Source: Candidatus Poseidoniaceae archaeon (GTDB taxonomy: Archaea; Thermoplasmatota; Poseidoniia; Poseidoniales; Poseidoniaceae). Taken from it: a stretch of 64,000 nucleotides of DNA. The stretch covers positions 1-64,000 of the forward strand of contig JAOMTZ010000001.1 of NCBI GenBank assembly GCA_028356125.1. Direction: 5' to 3'. The translations under genes were made by a program, and so were the position numbers. Of this stretch, positions 23,484 through 33,760 are shown one piece after another. The notes beneath the pieces are model-generated. The model saw only the letters and a program-made list of their open reading frames with translations. It ran no database searches and had not been told where the DNA came from. The stretch's first letter is position 1; the number at the start of each line of letters is the position of its first letter.

Positions 23484-26400
23484 ATGTTCATGGAGAGCAA
23501 GCCACTTAGTGCGGTAATCCTAACTTTAATCATGGTTTTATCAGGGTGTTTAGGCTCAGACAGTGACGTTGAAGATACTGAAAAGGAGATTATCCCAGAA
23601 GATATTTACGCATCTCTTTCAATTAAAGAAATCAATAGTGAATCTACAGTTGGCGAGATTGTAATCATTGATGGATTAGTTGAAATTACGCCAATAGGTT
23701 TGTCTGCCGATTATGAATACGACCTCATTAGTTCTCGTGGAATTGAAAATGTCGAAAGTAGTTTGTCAGAGACTGAGGATGGAATACGGTTGGTATTCGT
23801 TCCAAACGTTCCAGGGGAATGGGTTGTTAATGTTAGATTAATTGTAGAAGGAATTGATGATTCCATCAAAGACCAAATGACATTCACAATACTAGCCCCA
23901 GATGAAGGAAAAACTATTATTTCAGTAGACCCGATAGTTGAGATTGAAAACCCAACGCCATTAACTATAGCCGGTAAAGTAATTCATTCAAATATCTCTA
24001 CTTGCATCATTAGCATTGGAGAACAATACACAGTTTCACCAAACGAATTTGGTGATTTTTCATACTCGTACCAGCCTTCAGAGATTGAAGAATCTTTCAA
24101 TTTGACTGTTAGTGCTGTTTGTGGTGAATACACAAGTACAACTGATTCTCGCATTGTAAGAATAATTCTTCTATCAAACAATGATGCTGATGGAGATGGA
24201 GTTCCAGACGATGCTGATTCATGCCCAAATGGGTTTGGGGAGGATGATGGATGGGTTCCTAACGAAATTACTGATCGTGATGGTGATGGATGCCATGACT
24301 TTGAAGAAGACTTGGATGATGACAATGATCTCATTCCAGATATTGATGATGATTGCGCATCGGAAATAGGATGGATTAGCAATGCTGAAAACGATTATGA
24401 CCGTGATGGTTGCTCAGATTCAACAGAGGATGATGATGATGATAATGATGGAGTCTATGACACATTTGACTCATGCCCTGTAGGTGAAATCGGGTGGGAA
24501 TCAAAGCCCTATACAGATTGGGATGCTGATGGTTGTAGAGACCTTTCAGAGGACCTAGATGACGATAATGATCAAGTAAACGACACTGATGATTCATGTT
24601 GGAGAGGGATCTCAAATTGGTATAGCAATTCTGAATTCGATTATGATGGTGATGGATGTCAAGATTTGTCTGAAGATGATGATGATGACTCAGACGGAGT
24701 AAATGATGTAAATGAAACAGGCGTGATTCTTGATGAATGTCCAAGATCACCACTTAATGCTCAAGACATTGATGAAAGGGGTTGCGACTCAACCGAAAGG
24801 GATACTGATTCTGATGGTGTAATGGACTCTGATGACTATTGCCCTGGAACACCAATCGGGAATATTGTGAACTTGGTTGGATGTGCAGACTTAGATGGTG
24901 ATGGCGTATTCTCCAATGTCGACAATTGTTCAGAAACAGAACCGAAGTGGACACCAGATAATGCAGGTTGTGCTGTTTACCAACTTCCAGTGGCTTGGAA
25001 AGAAACCGGCCATGGTAATGGCCGAATGGACACTGTGGCTCACTTTTCAGTTCCAACATTAGATGGAACATGGTCATTTAGAAATGAGTGGAACGGTGAT
25101 GATGTATACATATTTTTATTCAAATATACAGATAGTTCAGGTAATGGAAATAGTGCAGACTGGACTAAGAGTCCGGGTTCAATGATCAGGCAGTTGCCAG
25201 ATAATGCACACTTATTCTATGGTTCATTCGACAATTCATACCATAACGATGTAATCGGAAGGCAAAATGCTGTTCAAAATGCTTTGAATCCAGATGAAGA
25301 ACTGAAGTGGCAAGACAGAATTCACTACATCGACCAAGACATGTCGACAGCTGGTGGGGGATTAGGAGACTTAATTGGAAACTGGAATTCTTTTTATTAT
25401 GGAATAGATAGATTCCAGAGGGCAAGAGAAATCGGCTCAATTTACGCATGGACAAGTTCATCCAATGACATCACCCATTGGGCATATGAAGCCCGAATGT
25501 ACAATTATGAATATCCTACCGAAGTCAGAGAAAATGATCCAAACGTGCATTCTGTAACCATAATTGATGAGACATGGCACAGCGGTGGCTGGCAAGGAGG
25601 TTACACTTCGACATACCAGGATATTAACATTAATCTTCCAAATAATATCACCACTTATGACACACTAGAAGTCTTCCATGAGCATGCTTGCGAAGATAGA
25701 AGAAATCGTTATTCCAATAGTGATGGAAGCTACGGTGGTTGCCATGAATGGGATTACTTAGCATACATGAAAATCTGTAATCGTGACAATTCAAGTGTTT
25801 GTGGAACTGAATACATGCGTTGGATTACAACATATGGAAGAGAAGGTCGTTGGCTAACAGATATCACTCCATACATGTTCATGTTGGAGGATAATGACGT
25901 TAGGACTTTCAAGTACCAAGGTGCAAATAAGGGACTGATGACAATTAAGTTGCTATTCTCAGACTGGGATGTTGGTGAAAGAAGCAGCAGTGGAGAACAG
26001 GTGTTTACTGGCGGACAATTCAAGGGACAATACAACAATGAATCGCAGTATAAGCGACAACACAACTTCACTGCATTAACCGATTACCACCATGTGAAAA
26101 TTGTTGCCACAATTACAGGACATGGTTTTAATCAGGACCAAGCAAATTGTGCTGAATTCTGTGACCACGAGCACCATTACTACCTAAATGGAAACCATGC
26201 ATACGAATGGCATCCAATTATTGGCGATAATCAAGGCTGTGAGAAATTAGTCGATGAAGGAGTAGTGGCAAATCAATACGGAACATGGCCATATGGTAGA
26301 GCGGGTTGGTGTGCAGGACAGGATGTAAAACAGTGGACATATGACATCACCGATTGGGTAGATAATTCATCTACTAATAATTTGCAATACAAAGGATTGT

Positions 26401-26492
26401 TCAATGGTCAAGAGTATGTTCCACAGGATACTAACGGTGGAAGCCGTGAGATTAGAGCCAACATTTGGTTGGTATGGTACGATCAAAATTGA
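23484..26492 (+). CDS. Surface lipoprotein with Asp-rich Ca-binding repeats and PNGase F-like region
   Basis: 1002 aa. Signal peptide with lipobox VLSGC (Cys 22), so lipid-anchored outside the cell. Residues about 30-230 are beta-rich Ig/PKD-like. About 230-500 hold thrombospondin type 3-like repeats with a period near 45 residues (DYDGDGCQDLSEDDDDD... DSC... GW.SN), each able to bind several Ca2+. The last ~450 residues contain VFHEHACEDRRN, GGCHEWDYLAYMKIC and EYMRWITTYGREG, reminiscent of the jelly-roll domains of peptide-N-glycosidase F. A glycoprotein-degrading or glycan-binding role is plausible. It overlaps the convergent mqnC by 10 bp. Confidence 0.72.
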   Translation: MFMESKPLSAVILTLIMVLSGCLGSDSDVEDTEKEIIPEDIYASLSIKEINSESTVGEIVIIDGLVEITPIGLSADYEYDLISSRGIENVESSLSETEDGIRLVFVPNVPGEWVVNVRLIVEGIDDSIKDQMTFTILAPDEGKTIISVDPIVEIENPTPLTIAGKVIHSNISTCIISIGEQYTVSPNEFGDFSYSYQPSEIEESFNLTVSAVCGEYTSTTDSRIVRIILLSNNDADGDGVPDDADSCPNGFGEDDGWVPNEITDRDGDGCHDFEEDLDDDNDLIPDIDDDCASEIGWISNAENDYDRDGCSDSTEDDDDDNDGVYDTFDSCPVGEIGWESKPYTDWDADGCRDLSEDLDDDNDQVNDTDDSCWRGISNWYSNSEFDYDGDGCQDLSEDDDDDSDGVNDVNETGVILDECPRSPLNAQDIDERGCDSTERDTDSDGVMDSDDYCPGTPIGNIVNLVGCADLDGDGVFSNVDNCSETEPKWTPDNAGCAVYQLPVAWKETGHGNGRMDTVAHFSVPTLDGTWSFRNEWNGDDVYIFLFKYTDSSGNGNSADWTKSPGSMIRQLPDNAHLFYGSFDNSYHNDVIGRQNAVQNALNPDEELKWQDRIHYIDQDMSTAGGGLGDLIGNWNSFYYGIDRFQRAREIGSIYAWTSSSNDITHWAYEARMYNYEYPTEVRENDPNVHSVTIIDETWHSGGWQGGYTSTYQDININLPNNITTYDTLEVFHEHACEDRRNRYSNSDGSYGGCHEWDYLAYMKICNRDNSSVCGTEYMRWITTYGREGRWLTDITPYMFMLEDNDVRTFKYQGANKGLMTIKLLFSDWDVGERSSSGEQVFTGGQFKGQYNNESQYKRQHNFTALTDYHHVKIVATITGHGFNQDQANCAEFCDHEHHYYLNGNHAYEWHPIIGDNQGCEKLVDEGVVANQYGTWPYGRAGWCAGQDVKQWTYDITDWVDNSSTNNLQYKGLFNGQEYVPQDTNGGSREIRANIWLVWYDQN
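24178..24720 (+). repeat. Tandem Asp/Gly-rich coding repeats (TSP3-like)
   Basis: GAT-rich DNA encoding at least four copies of a ~45-residue unit of the form GW.SN...DYD.DGC.D..ED.DDDND...D..DSC. The unit is conserved at the protein level and only partly at the DNA level (runs of GATGATGATGAT), consistent with old duplication rather than recent slippage. Antisense ORFs over this region are artefacts. Confidence 0.75.
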
Positions 26493-27649
26493 GACGGAGG
26501 CGGAGCAGCCAATTGTTCACGATTGGTCAGTGGAGAAGGAGTTTCAAGTATATCATACCTTGAATTCCTCCGACGTGGCCTAAACCCTGCTCTTACAATT
26601 GCATCTTGCAATTCGATTTCACTAGCTTCCATTTTTTCCGTACCTGAAGCAGACACTACATTTTCTTCCATCATAGTAGAACCTGCATCATCCGCACCGC
26701 CCAATAAGGCCATCTGAGCAATGGATAATCCCATTGTAGGCCATGATGCCTGAATGTGCAGTATATTGTCGAGGAATAGACGGGACATAGCAATATGACG
26801 AAGATATTCACTTGGACCAGCACCGAGTTCAAACTTGTTTCTTCCTTTGTTCCTTTTGCCATAGGTATTGTTTTCCAATTGTACAGGCCAAGCGATGAAG
26901 GATGTGAAACCATTTGAGTATTTTTCTATGCTTTCGTCTTGAAGATCACGAATCCTTCTCATGTGTTCGATTCTATCTTCAAAGACTTCGCCAAAACCAA
27001 AAACGTTTGTAGCACTGGTTATCAAACCAAGAGATTGGGCCTCAGACATCACCCTGAGCCAATTAGCAGGAGCTCCTTTTTTCGGAGAAACATCTTTTCT
27101 TACATCATCGACAAGCATCTCTGCCCCGCCTCCTGGTAGTCCGTGCATACCGGCATCCTTCAACTTTTGAAGAACCTCAAGAGTAGATGACTCAGTAACT
27201 TCGGCAATACCTTCAATCTCTATAGGTGAGAAACAATCCAAATCTATTGTTGGGTGCAATTCTCGCAATGACTGAATTAAATTAGTGTAATAATCAATAC
27301 CAAGTTCAGGGTTTACTCCACCTTGCATTAGAATTCTAGTACCTTCAATCTCCTCTAACTTCCTAACTCTATCACTAATTTCAGTGATAGTTTGAGTATA
27401 AGTTTCTTCATGACCAGGTGGTCGGTAAAATGAACAGAATTGACAATTTATTGTGCATATATTTGTGTAGTTGATATTACGGTCTATCAGGTAAGTGACT
27501 TCCTCATTCCCGTTAATCTCTATGCGACGTTGATTTGCTGCCTTGCGAAGTGCGTGAAGAGGAGCATCACGATACAAGACAACTGCATCTTCTGGTGACA
27601 AACGGTCACCACTTGTCATGTGAGACGTCAGAATATCGTTCCAAGACAT
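26483..27649 (-). CDS. mqnC: Radical SAM dehypoxanthine futalosine cyclase
   Basis: 388 aa from ATG 27649; the GTG three codons earlier directly follows the upstream stop. Radical SAM cluster motif CTINCQFC at 65-72 (CxxxCxxC), preceded by NINYTNI and followed by SFYRPPGHEE, the signature of the MqnC/MqnE/CofH group. ILMQGGVNPELGIDYY and GLPGGGAEMLVDDVRKDVSP with later W point to MqnC. It makes cyclic dehypoxanthine futalosine in the futalosine route to menaquinone. It is downstream of and coupled to a peptidase gene. Other mqn genes are not in the window. Confidence 0.87.
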   Translation of the reverse strand: MSWNDILTSHMTSGDRLSPEDAVVLYRDAPLHALRKAANQRRIEINGNEEVTYLIDRNINYTNICTINCQFCSFYRPPGHEETYTQTITEISDRVRKLEEIEGTRILMQGGVNPELGIDYYTNLIQSLRELHPTIDLDCFSPIEIEGIAEVTESSTLEVLQKLKDAGMHGLPGGGAEMLVDDVRKDVSPKKGAPANWLRVMSEAQSLGLITSATNVFGFGEVFEDRIEHMRRIRDLQDESIEKYSNGFTSFIAWPVQLENNTYGKRNKGRNKFELGAGPSEYLRHIAMSRLFLDNILHIQASWPTMGLSIAQMALLGGADDAGSTMMEENVVSASGTEKMEASEIELQDAIVRAGFRPRRRNSRYDILETPSPLTNREQLAAPPPSQF

Positions 27650-27658
27650 AGTTACCAC

Positions 27659-29023
27659 TCATGCGGTTCCTACAATGGATTCGATATTATCAATTGTTTT
27701 CGGGCAGTCACTGGATAATACATCTGGACCGTCTTTTGTGACTAGTACATCGTCCTCGATTCTTATTCCAATGTTAGCATATCTTTCAGGACAATCAACA
27801 TCTGGCCTCCAAGCCCCAAAGTATAATCCAGGTTCAACAGTTAGAACCATTCCTTCTTCGAGCAACCTAGCTTCGCCGTCAGGGCGATAGATTCCAACAT
27901 CATGTACATCTAAGCCTAGCCAGTGCCCAGTATTGTGCATATACCATGTATTCAATTCTCCATCTGCAGATATTGCTTCGTCTAAACCTTGTTTGATAAC
28001 ACCGAGTTTGATCAAACCCTCAGCAAGAACTCGCCTTGCTGCTGTATGAGGGGCATCATATGAATTACCAACCCGGCATTCATCTATTGCGGCTAATTGA
28101 GAATCTAAAACGATCTGGTAGATCTCGGCTTGTGCATCGCTAAACTTTCCATTAACTGGCCAAGAGCGAGTAATATCTGATGCATACCCCTTGTATTCAC
28201 AACCAGCATCTATCAGCAAGACTTCACCGTCATCACAAGTGTCATCATTCACAGTGTAGTGTAGAACTGTAGCATTGTCACCACTACCAATGATACAAGG
28301 GTAGGCTATTCCTGAAGTGCGACAATATTTGAATAGGCCTTCGATAATACCTTCCAATTGCCATTCTCCAACTCCAGGCTTAGTATTAGCCATTGCTTGA
28401 ATGTGGGCTTGACTTGCTATCTTTGCAGAATGTCGCATTATTGCAATCTCACCGTCAGATTTTCTTAACCTAAGTTCGTTAATCTGGGAAGATGGATCAA
28501 CGATGCTAACAGGACCGGTCCCAAATTTTTGTCTTGCACGAGAGTTTCGTTTCATTTCATTTTCAACTAATGAATCAATATTTTCATCGACGCCCAATTT
28601 AACAAATACTCTGGAACATTGTACGAGCAATTGTGACAAGTTATCATCCAATTCGTCATGCGGATAAGCAATGTCAATTGGCCAATCTTTGACTGCTCCT
28701 TCAACCCCAGGCCTACGACCTTCCCAGATTTCTTTCAGTAAATCCTTTGGTTGAACGAATAACAAGGATTTCCATTCGCCTTCTTCATTGAATGCACAGA
28801 ATACAGCCTCTGGATCTTCCCAGCCACATAGGTACATCATTTCGCTACTAGTTCTGTAAGGATAATGAACATCGTTTGATCTTGTAGACTCATGAGGTGC
28901 AGTGATAATTAGAAGGTCGTTTGGACGGAGTTGAGAGAAAAGTCGTGCTTGTCTAGCACGAAATTCATCATTACCAATTGAAGCAGGCTCAGCGCCTACA
29001 GCCTGCAGTGAATCATCCCACAT
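27659..29023 (-). CDS. pepP: Xaa-Pro aminopeptidase (M24B)
   Basis: 454 aa. An N-terminal creatinase-like domain begins FRARQARLFSQLRPNDLLII, with the AMP_N pattern YPYRTSSEMMYLCGW. The C-terminal pita-bread domain carries the dinuclear metal ligands: LIDAGCEYKGYASDITR (two Asp), HNTGHWLGLDVHDVG (His), MVLTVEPGLYF (Glu) and GIRIEDDVLVT (Glu). It removes N-terminal residues before proline in the cytoplasm. Co-directional with mqnC (9 bp apart), with no functional link apparent. Confidence 0.93.
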   Translation of the reverse strand: MWDDSLQAVGAEPASIGNDEFRARQARLFSQLRPNDLLIITAPHESTRSNDVHYPYRTSSEMMYLCGWEDPEAVFCAFNEEGEWKSLLFVQPKDLLKEIWEGRRPGVEGAVKDWPIDIAYPHDELDDNLSQLLVQCSRVFVKLGVDENIDSLVENEMKRNSRARQKFGTGPVSIVDPSSQINELRLRKSDGEIAIMRHSAKIASQAHIQAMANTKPGVGEWQLEGIIEGLFKYCRTSGIAYPCIIGSGDNATVLHYTVNDDTCDDGEVLLIDAGCEYKGYASDITRSWPVNGKFSDAQAEIYQIVLDSQLAAIDECRVGNSYDAPHTAARRVLAEGLIKLGVIKQGLDEAISADGELNTWYMHNTGHWLGLDVHDVGIYRPDGEARLLEEGMVLTVEPGLYFGAWRPDVDCPERYANIGIRIEDDVLVTKDGPDVLSSDCPKTIDNIESIVGTA

Positions 29024-29049
29024 GCTTAGGCGGTGTAGGGACTGAGATT

Positions 29050-30597
29050 TCAGTCCTTGCCTCCTACGGAGGCATTAGAGTCATCCCATAGGTCAGATTC
29101 TGGAAGGTCAGAATCAGTGTAATCTGGAGATTCAGTTTTCGACGACTTGTTCCACTTAGGCATGGATGAAGATTCATTCTCTGTTAATCTCATTCGCTTT
29201 GTAAAAAGAACTACACCAACCAAAATTGCAACGATTAGTAAGATTGCCCAAACATTGATTTTTTTATCATCAGTTTTAGAATTGGCATTAACAATTAGGT
29301 CCATTTCATGACTGTCGGTAGCACCATTATCGTCTGTAATTACCAATCGTAATTCATGAGTCCCAACTCCTAAATTGGATATATCTAACATTTCATCATT
29401 GGAAACAAATTCATCATTGATGTACCACTCGTAAACCAGTGTTTCCTTGTCGCTACCAGTTTCATGTGCTATAGCAGAAACAATTAGATTCTCTTCTTCG
29501 GCTAATTGTATTGAATTAGGGCTGGTATTTTCGAAACCCTCAATCGACACCTCCAATACAGGTACAATATTTTGAACTACGATTGTAACTTGTGAACTCG
29601 ACATTCTTCCAACCATGTCGATTACATCAAGTTGTACAGAATAATTCCCAGATTGTTTAGGATTTAATGTTAGTACTAAACCATTGGTTTCTGATTGTTC
29701 AGCAACACGCATAGAACCATCTGGCTGATGGATGTACCAAACAGCCTGAAGGTTTGAACTCCAAACACCATCCCAGGAGTCGCTTCCATCAATGATTATT
29801 GTGTCACCTTCTGATGCATTACTAGGGCTAATCAGAATAGATTCAGGATTGGTCTGGTCAACGAAGACCCTTACAGAAACATGTGGCGAAGTTCTCAGAA
29901 AACTATCTTGTAACACATATGTTAATTCCCAAGTCCCATCATAGAGTCCTAATTCTTCGGCATCGATTATGAATGACCCGATGTGTTCACCATCTTGAAG
30001 ATTCCATGAAGCATTTACGTCCGCTGACAATAGTTCTCCATCGCAAGCTCCATTCGGTGCATGACACCAAGACAAAATGATATTCGAGTCCGATAGAATT
30101 CCATTCGCAAGTAAACCTAAGGTCGAAATCATTACCGGCTCATCTAGAACGATTGATGAATCGTGCTTAGGTGATAAAATAGGGTCATGTGGACCGTCTC
30201 CAATGAAAACTATTCGATTTAGAATAGCCCTTTGGAGTCCATCTGGTTGACTAATTTCTAACCAACATGTACATTCTAATCCTTGAACATCTATTGTTAT
30301 CGACCAGTTCCAAACCCCTAGATCAATTGGAGTTACCTCACTGAAGTACTCTCCGCTACGTAGAACACTCCACTCACCATATAGGTCATCTAAATCATAC
30401 AAAATCCAGTTTGCATTTTGCGGATCAAGTGTAGTGGATCCATTTACAACAAGTGTGCCGTTTACCCATTCACCATCATCCAAAGTACTAGATAAATCTC
30501 CGGGGAGAGAGGTGGATAGAGAACTGCCCGTATTCAAACACGTAGACAGAAGCAATATCGAAACCAACGTTATGCTGGACTTCGTCAGGGGCCTCAT
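29050..30597 (-). CDS. Secreted Ig/PKD-domain protein with C-terminal membrane anchor
   Basis: 515 aa. N-terminal signal (SSITLVSILLLSTCLNTG). Several beta-sandwich domains follow, including PKD-like segments (ASEGDTIIIDGSDSWDGVW; VSAIAHETGSDKETLVYEWYIND; LRLVITDDNGATDSHEMDLIV). A single TM helix near 450-470 (VWAILLIVAILVGVVLF) precedes a short charged cytoplasmic tail. An extracellular adhesion or scaffold role is likely. Five bases separate it from the Ca-repeat protein gene upstream, so the two are one operon. Confidence 0.75.
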   Translation of the reverse strand: MRPLTKSSITLVSILLLSTCLNTGSSLSTSLPGDLSSTLDDGEWVNGTLVVNGSTTLDPQNANWILYDLDDLYGEWSVLRSGEYFSEVTPIDLGVWNWSITIDVQGLECTCWLEISQPDGLQRAILNRIVFIGDGPHDPILSPKHDSSIVLDEPVMISTLGLLANGILSDSNIILSWCHAPNGACDGELLSADVNASWNLQDGEHIGSFIIDAEELGLYDGTWELTYVLQDSFLRTSPHVSVRVFVDQTNPESILISPSNASEGDTIIIDGSDSWDGVWSSNLQAVWYIHQPDGSMRVAEQSETNGLVLTLNPKQSGNYSVQLDVIDMVGRMSSSQVTIVVQNIVPVLEVSIEGFENTSPNSIQLAEEENLIVSAIAHETGSDKETLVYEWYINDEFVSNDEMLDISNLGVGTHELRLVITDDNGATDSHEMDLIVNANSKTDDKKINVWAILLIVAILVGVVLFTKRMRLTENESSSMPKWNKSSKTESPDYTDSDLPESDLWDDSNASVGGKD

Positions 30598-30602
30598 CTA
30601 TT

Positions 30603-33600
30603 CTACTCCTCAAACGCATTACAAAGTTGGCCTTGGCCAGGGAAGCTGTTGATGTCACGAGGGTTAGTGTCCCACTTGTATTCACAATAGTTAACGTGGC
30701 CATCACCGTCTGTGTCAGTCATTCTGTCGACTCCATCATATGGATCGAAATTGAAATAATACTCCCATCCTGTCGCCATTCCATCATCATCGTGGTCTTG
30801 GTAGAAAACTTCAGCTCCATCTTCCCAGTCGTCACCATCACTGTCATTAGCAATCGGATTTGTTCCATTAACGAACTCTTCAAAACTAGTGTAATTTTCT
30901 AGATTGTCATAGAATGATTTCCCATCTGGAGTATCTGGGTCAATGTGACAATTGCTAGATTGTGGGTCTTCATATGAAGGACAATACTTTGCAATTAACC
31001 CTGTACGGTTTAAGCCATCCTGGTCTGGGTCTTCCATCCCATCATCAATTCCATCAGCATCTGAATCCTTTAGTGCAGGATCCATAACTCCACGAGCCCC
31101 ATTTGCGCTTGTTGTGGCATTGTCAACCAATCCCAGAATAAGTGCCTGTTCAGAGTACCTAACTTCCCAACCGTCTGGAAGAAGGTCACCGTCAGTGTCA
31201 TCATCCACAGGGTTTGTATCCCATCTATCTGGCGCTTCTGCACCGTTTGGTAGTGTGTCGTTATCGATATCATAAGTATCGTCCTTCATCGAACCTTCAG
31301 ACGGGTCTAGTGCCCATCTTCCGTTACAATCACAAAGTGAGTTGGAAGGAACTGCGAAATTAGTCATGTTCATCTCATGAATTTCATATTTCTTTTCTAG
31401 AATAAATCCACCGAGCCAACTCTTCCAGACATACCCACCAGAATCCATACCACACTCAATCATTGAGTCGCATCCAGGAGGAAGCCATAGGTCGGTTGAT
31501 ACCCATAGTGAATGAGATTTCGTATTATCTTCGACAGATTCTATTTGCATCTCCCAACCATCAAGCATGCCGTCGCTGTCTGTATCGTTAATCAAAGGAT
31601 TCGTAGGGTTTTGATACGGCCTAGGAACGAAGAGAACTTCGTAACCATCTTTCAGCCCATCGTTATCTGTGTCCGAATTGTTCGCATGAGTTAGGAAGTT
31701 GTCTAGTCCAAGAATTACTTCTTCACCATCTTCCAATCCATCGTTGTCTGTATCGTACATACATGGGCTGGTGAAGTAGTCTTCACCGTACCATGAGAAA
31801 CCATTCAGTGCTTCGGCTTGATCTCCTAAACCATCACCATCTGTGTCTGCGTTTGACGCATTAGAGCCTGTTTCACAGACATCATTGAATTCTTTGTAAT
31901 CTGAAAGTCCATCTTCGTCAGTGTCCCAAAGTCCAGGGTCTGATGTAACACGAACATTCTGAACACCACGGTTAACGACTAGTATTTCCCAGCCAATAAC
32001 TTCGATTCCATCTTTCAAACCGTCTCCATCGGTATCAGGGTTTAGTGGGTCAGTAGAACGACCGTCAATGATCCCATCACCGTCTGAATCTCTAGCATTG
32101 TATTCCATAAGATTGGTGAACATTTCATCTAATTCAACAATTTCAAGCCAGACATCAAGCCTACTTTCGATTGTGTCACCGACTTCGACATTAATTGAGT
32201 AAACGTAACCCTCGACAGGGGCTACTAGAGGGATAACCTGTTGGTTACCTCCGGATAATGTAATTCTAGCACGTGCAACTGTTTCGTTAACGCTTACCCA
32301 GTCATCAAGTTCAACATCAATAGCAACAACTAGTGCTGCATTTTCAAGGGTTGAGAAGGTAACCATACCATTCTTGTCAGCGTCATATCCATCACGGTCT
32401 GAATCAATGTCCCCATTGGAACCATCTCTTGGATCTAGACCGTTTGTGGCTTCCCATCCATCAGGCATTCCATCTTCATCAGTATCAGCATGCCAAGGAG
32501 AAGTGAATTTATCATCTCCAAATGCAATAGCTACTTGATATTCTTCGATGTTATTCATTCCATCTTCATCCCAATCGCCATATCCATCAGAACTATTTGC
32601 TGGATTCAACATCTGCTGGAAGGCTAAAGTTGGGTTCTTCGGGTTACTTTTCATAGCAGGATGGTCATTGACTTCGCCGAAACAGAATTCAAACCCATCA
32701 GGCATCCCGTCACCGTCTGTATCCCAGTCAGAAGGTCCATTCAGTAGGCCATCTCCATCCATGTCTTCCTTGAACCAAGCAAGTCCATTTTCCAAGACTT
32801 CCTGGGCGAAAGGAGCATCCCTGATAATCGGGGTAATGAGACTTAGACCACAGTTTTGTCCAGTTGCCCTCATTACTGAGATCGTTGAATTTGAAACCTC
32901 GTGACTATCATTTAGCATATCCCCATCAGAGTCAGGCTTGGTTGGGTCTGTTCCATAATCTTCCTCCTCGAAGTTGAATAATGTGTCTTCATCAGAATCT
33001 AACACTTGGTCGCAGGAATGTTGTCCGGCACCATTGGATAATCCTTCCCAACTGGGCACACCATTTTTCCCATCGAAATGATCTTTAAGAGATTGAGTCA
33101 TTGCAGCATCTAATTTTACACAATCCCAGTTAGGAGAAAGAGGGTCAAACAATGTGAAGTTACCACGTGGGTCTTCGACAAATTGCTTGTAGGTTACTTC
33201 CCACTTGTCATTTAGTCCATCACCATCTGTGTCGGCAAGACGAGGATTAGTACCTTCGATTACTTCGATTGAATTGATTAATCCATCTCGGTCGGGATCT
33301 CCTTTTGGTCCGTCATCAGGATCAGGCCATGAATCGTCTTCATCCTGTTCTTCTGCGTCCTCGGAATTGGCTTCACTCGGATCATTATCCGCATCATCTG
33401 ATTCTCCGTTGTCAAGAGGATTGAGGCCATTTTCTACTTCCCAGCCGTCTTCCATACCGTCGCTATCAGTATCGTTGTCTAAGGGATCTGTACCATATTG
33501 AGCTTCGATCGCATCTGGGAGACCATCATTGTCAGTGTCCATAGATTGGCCAGTATTGGAGCCATCTCCGATGATATCATCTTCTGCCGCAGCATCGAAA

Positions 33601-33713
33601 TCACCAGCGGTTTCGCTGGTTTGGAAGAATCCGGTAGCACCTACGAAAAGTGAACCGAAAATTAGAGTTGAGACTATGGCGACATAGGCCATCTGGTTGT
33701 GTGAAACTGTCAT
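30603..33713 (-). CDS. Giant acidic Ca-binding repeat protein (TSP3-like)
   Basis: 1036 aa from ATG 33713, with GGAGAG 7 nt upstream; the ORF-track start is 9 codons earlier. An N-terminal hydrophobic segment (AYVAIVSTLIFGSLFVGATGF) acts as signal or anchor. Most of the protein is a long array of DTDGDGLxDxxE-type units (for example DTDNDGLPDAIEAQYGT, DPDRDGLINSIEVIEGT) with interspersed domains and WD/GW spacers. Such arrays fold on Ca2+ into rods. Surface filament, adhesin or S-layer-associated scaffold is the likely role. Not closely similar in unit design to the lipoprotein at 23.5 kb (no Cys in the units). Confidence 0.8.
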   Translation of the reverse strand: MTVSHNQMAYVAIVSTLIFGSLFVGATGFFQTSETAGDFDAAAEDDIIGDGSNTGQSMDTDNDGLPDAIEAQYGTDPLDNDTDSDGMEDGWEVENGLNPLDNGESDDADNDPSEANSEDAEEQDEDDSWPDPDDGPKGDPDRDGLINSIEVIEGTNPRLADTDGDGLNDKWEVTYKQFVEDPRGNFTLFDPLSPNWDCVKLDAAMTQSLKDHFDGKNGVPSWEGLSNGAGQHSCDQVLDSDEDTLFNFEEEDYGTDPTKPDSDGDMLNDSHEVSNSTISVMRATGQNCGLSLITPIIRDAPFAQEVLENGLAWFKEDMDGDGLLNGPSDWDTDGDGMPDGFEFCFGEVNDHPAMKSNPKNPTLAFQQMLNPANSSDGYGDWDEDGMNNIEEYQVAIAFGDDKFTSPWHADTDEDGMPDGWEATNGLDPRDGSNGDIDSDRDGYDADKNGMVTFSTLENAALVVAIDVELDDWVSVNETVARARITLSGGNQQVIPLVAPVEGYVYSINVEVGDTIESRLDVWLEIVELDEMFTNLMEYNARDSDGDGIIDGRSTDPLNPDTDGDGLKDGIEVIGWEILVVNRGVQNVRVTSDPGLWDTDEDGLSDYKEFNDVCETGSNASNADTDGDGLGDQAEALNGFSWYGEDYFTSPCMYDTDNDGLEDGEEVILGLDNFLTHANNSDTDNDGLKDGYEVLFVPRPYQNPTNPLINDTDSDGMLDGWEMQIESVEDNTKSHSLWVSTDLWLPPGCDSMIECGMDSGGYVWKSWLGGFILEKKYEIHEMNMTNFAVPSNSLCDCNGRWALDPSEGSMKDDTYDIDNDTLPNGAEAPDRWDTNPVDDDTDGDLLPDGWEVRYSEQALILGLVDNATTSANGARGVMDPALKDSDADGIDDGMEDPDQDGLNRTGLIAKYCPSYEDPQSSNCHIDPDTPDGKSFYDNLENYTSFEEFVNGTNPIANDSDGDDWEDGAEVFYQDHDDDGMATGWEYYFNFDPYDGVDRMTDTDGDGHVNYCEYKWDTNPRDINSFPGQGQLCNAFEE

Positions 33714-33760
33714 CTTAATACTCTCCGCACGGTAATGCAAGTTACTCCACTACAGTTCTG

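Noticed and set aside
24178-24990. Possible CRISPR or DNA tandem repeat array
   Set aside because: Periodicity is in the protein (about 45 residues), spacer and repeat lengths do not fit CRISPR, and DNA identity between units is partial.
24376-25077. His/Leu-rich minus-strand ORFs over the lipoprotein repeats
   Set aside because: They are antisense of the GAT-rich Ca-binding repeats, with no RBS or sensible composition.
30627-33501. Plus-strand ORFs over the Ca-repeat protein (for example 33205-33501)
   Set aside because: Ser/Pro-rich frames produced by antisense of DxDxDG repeats.
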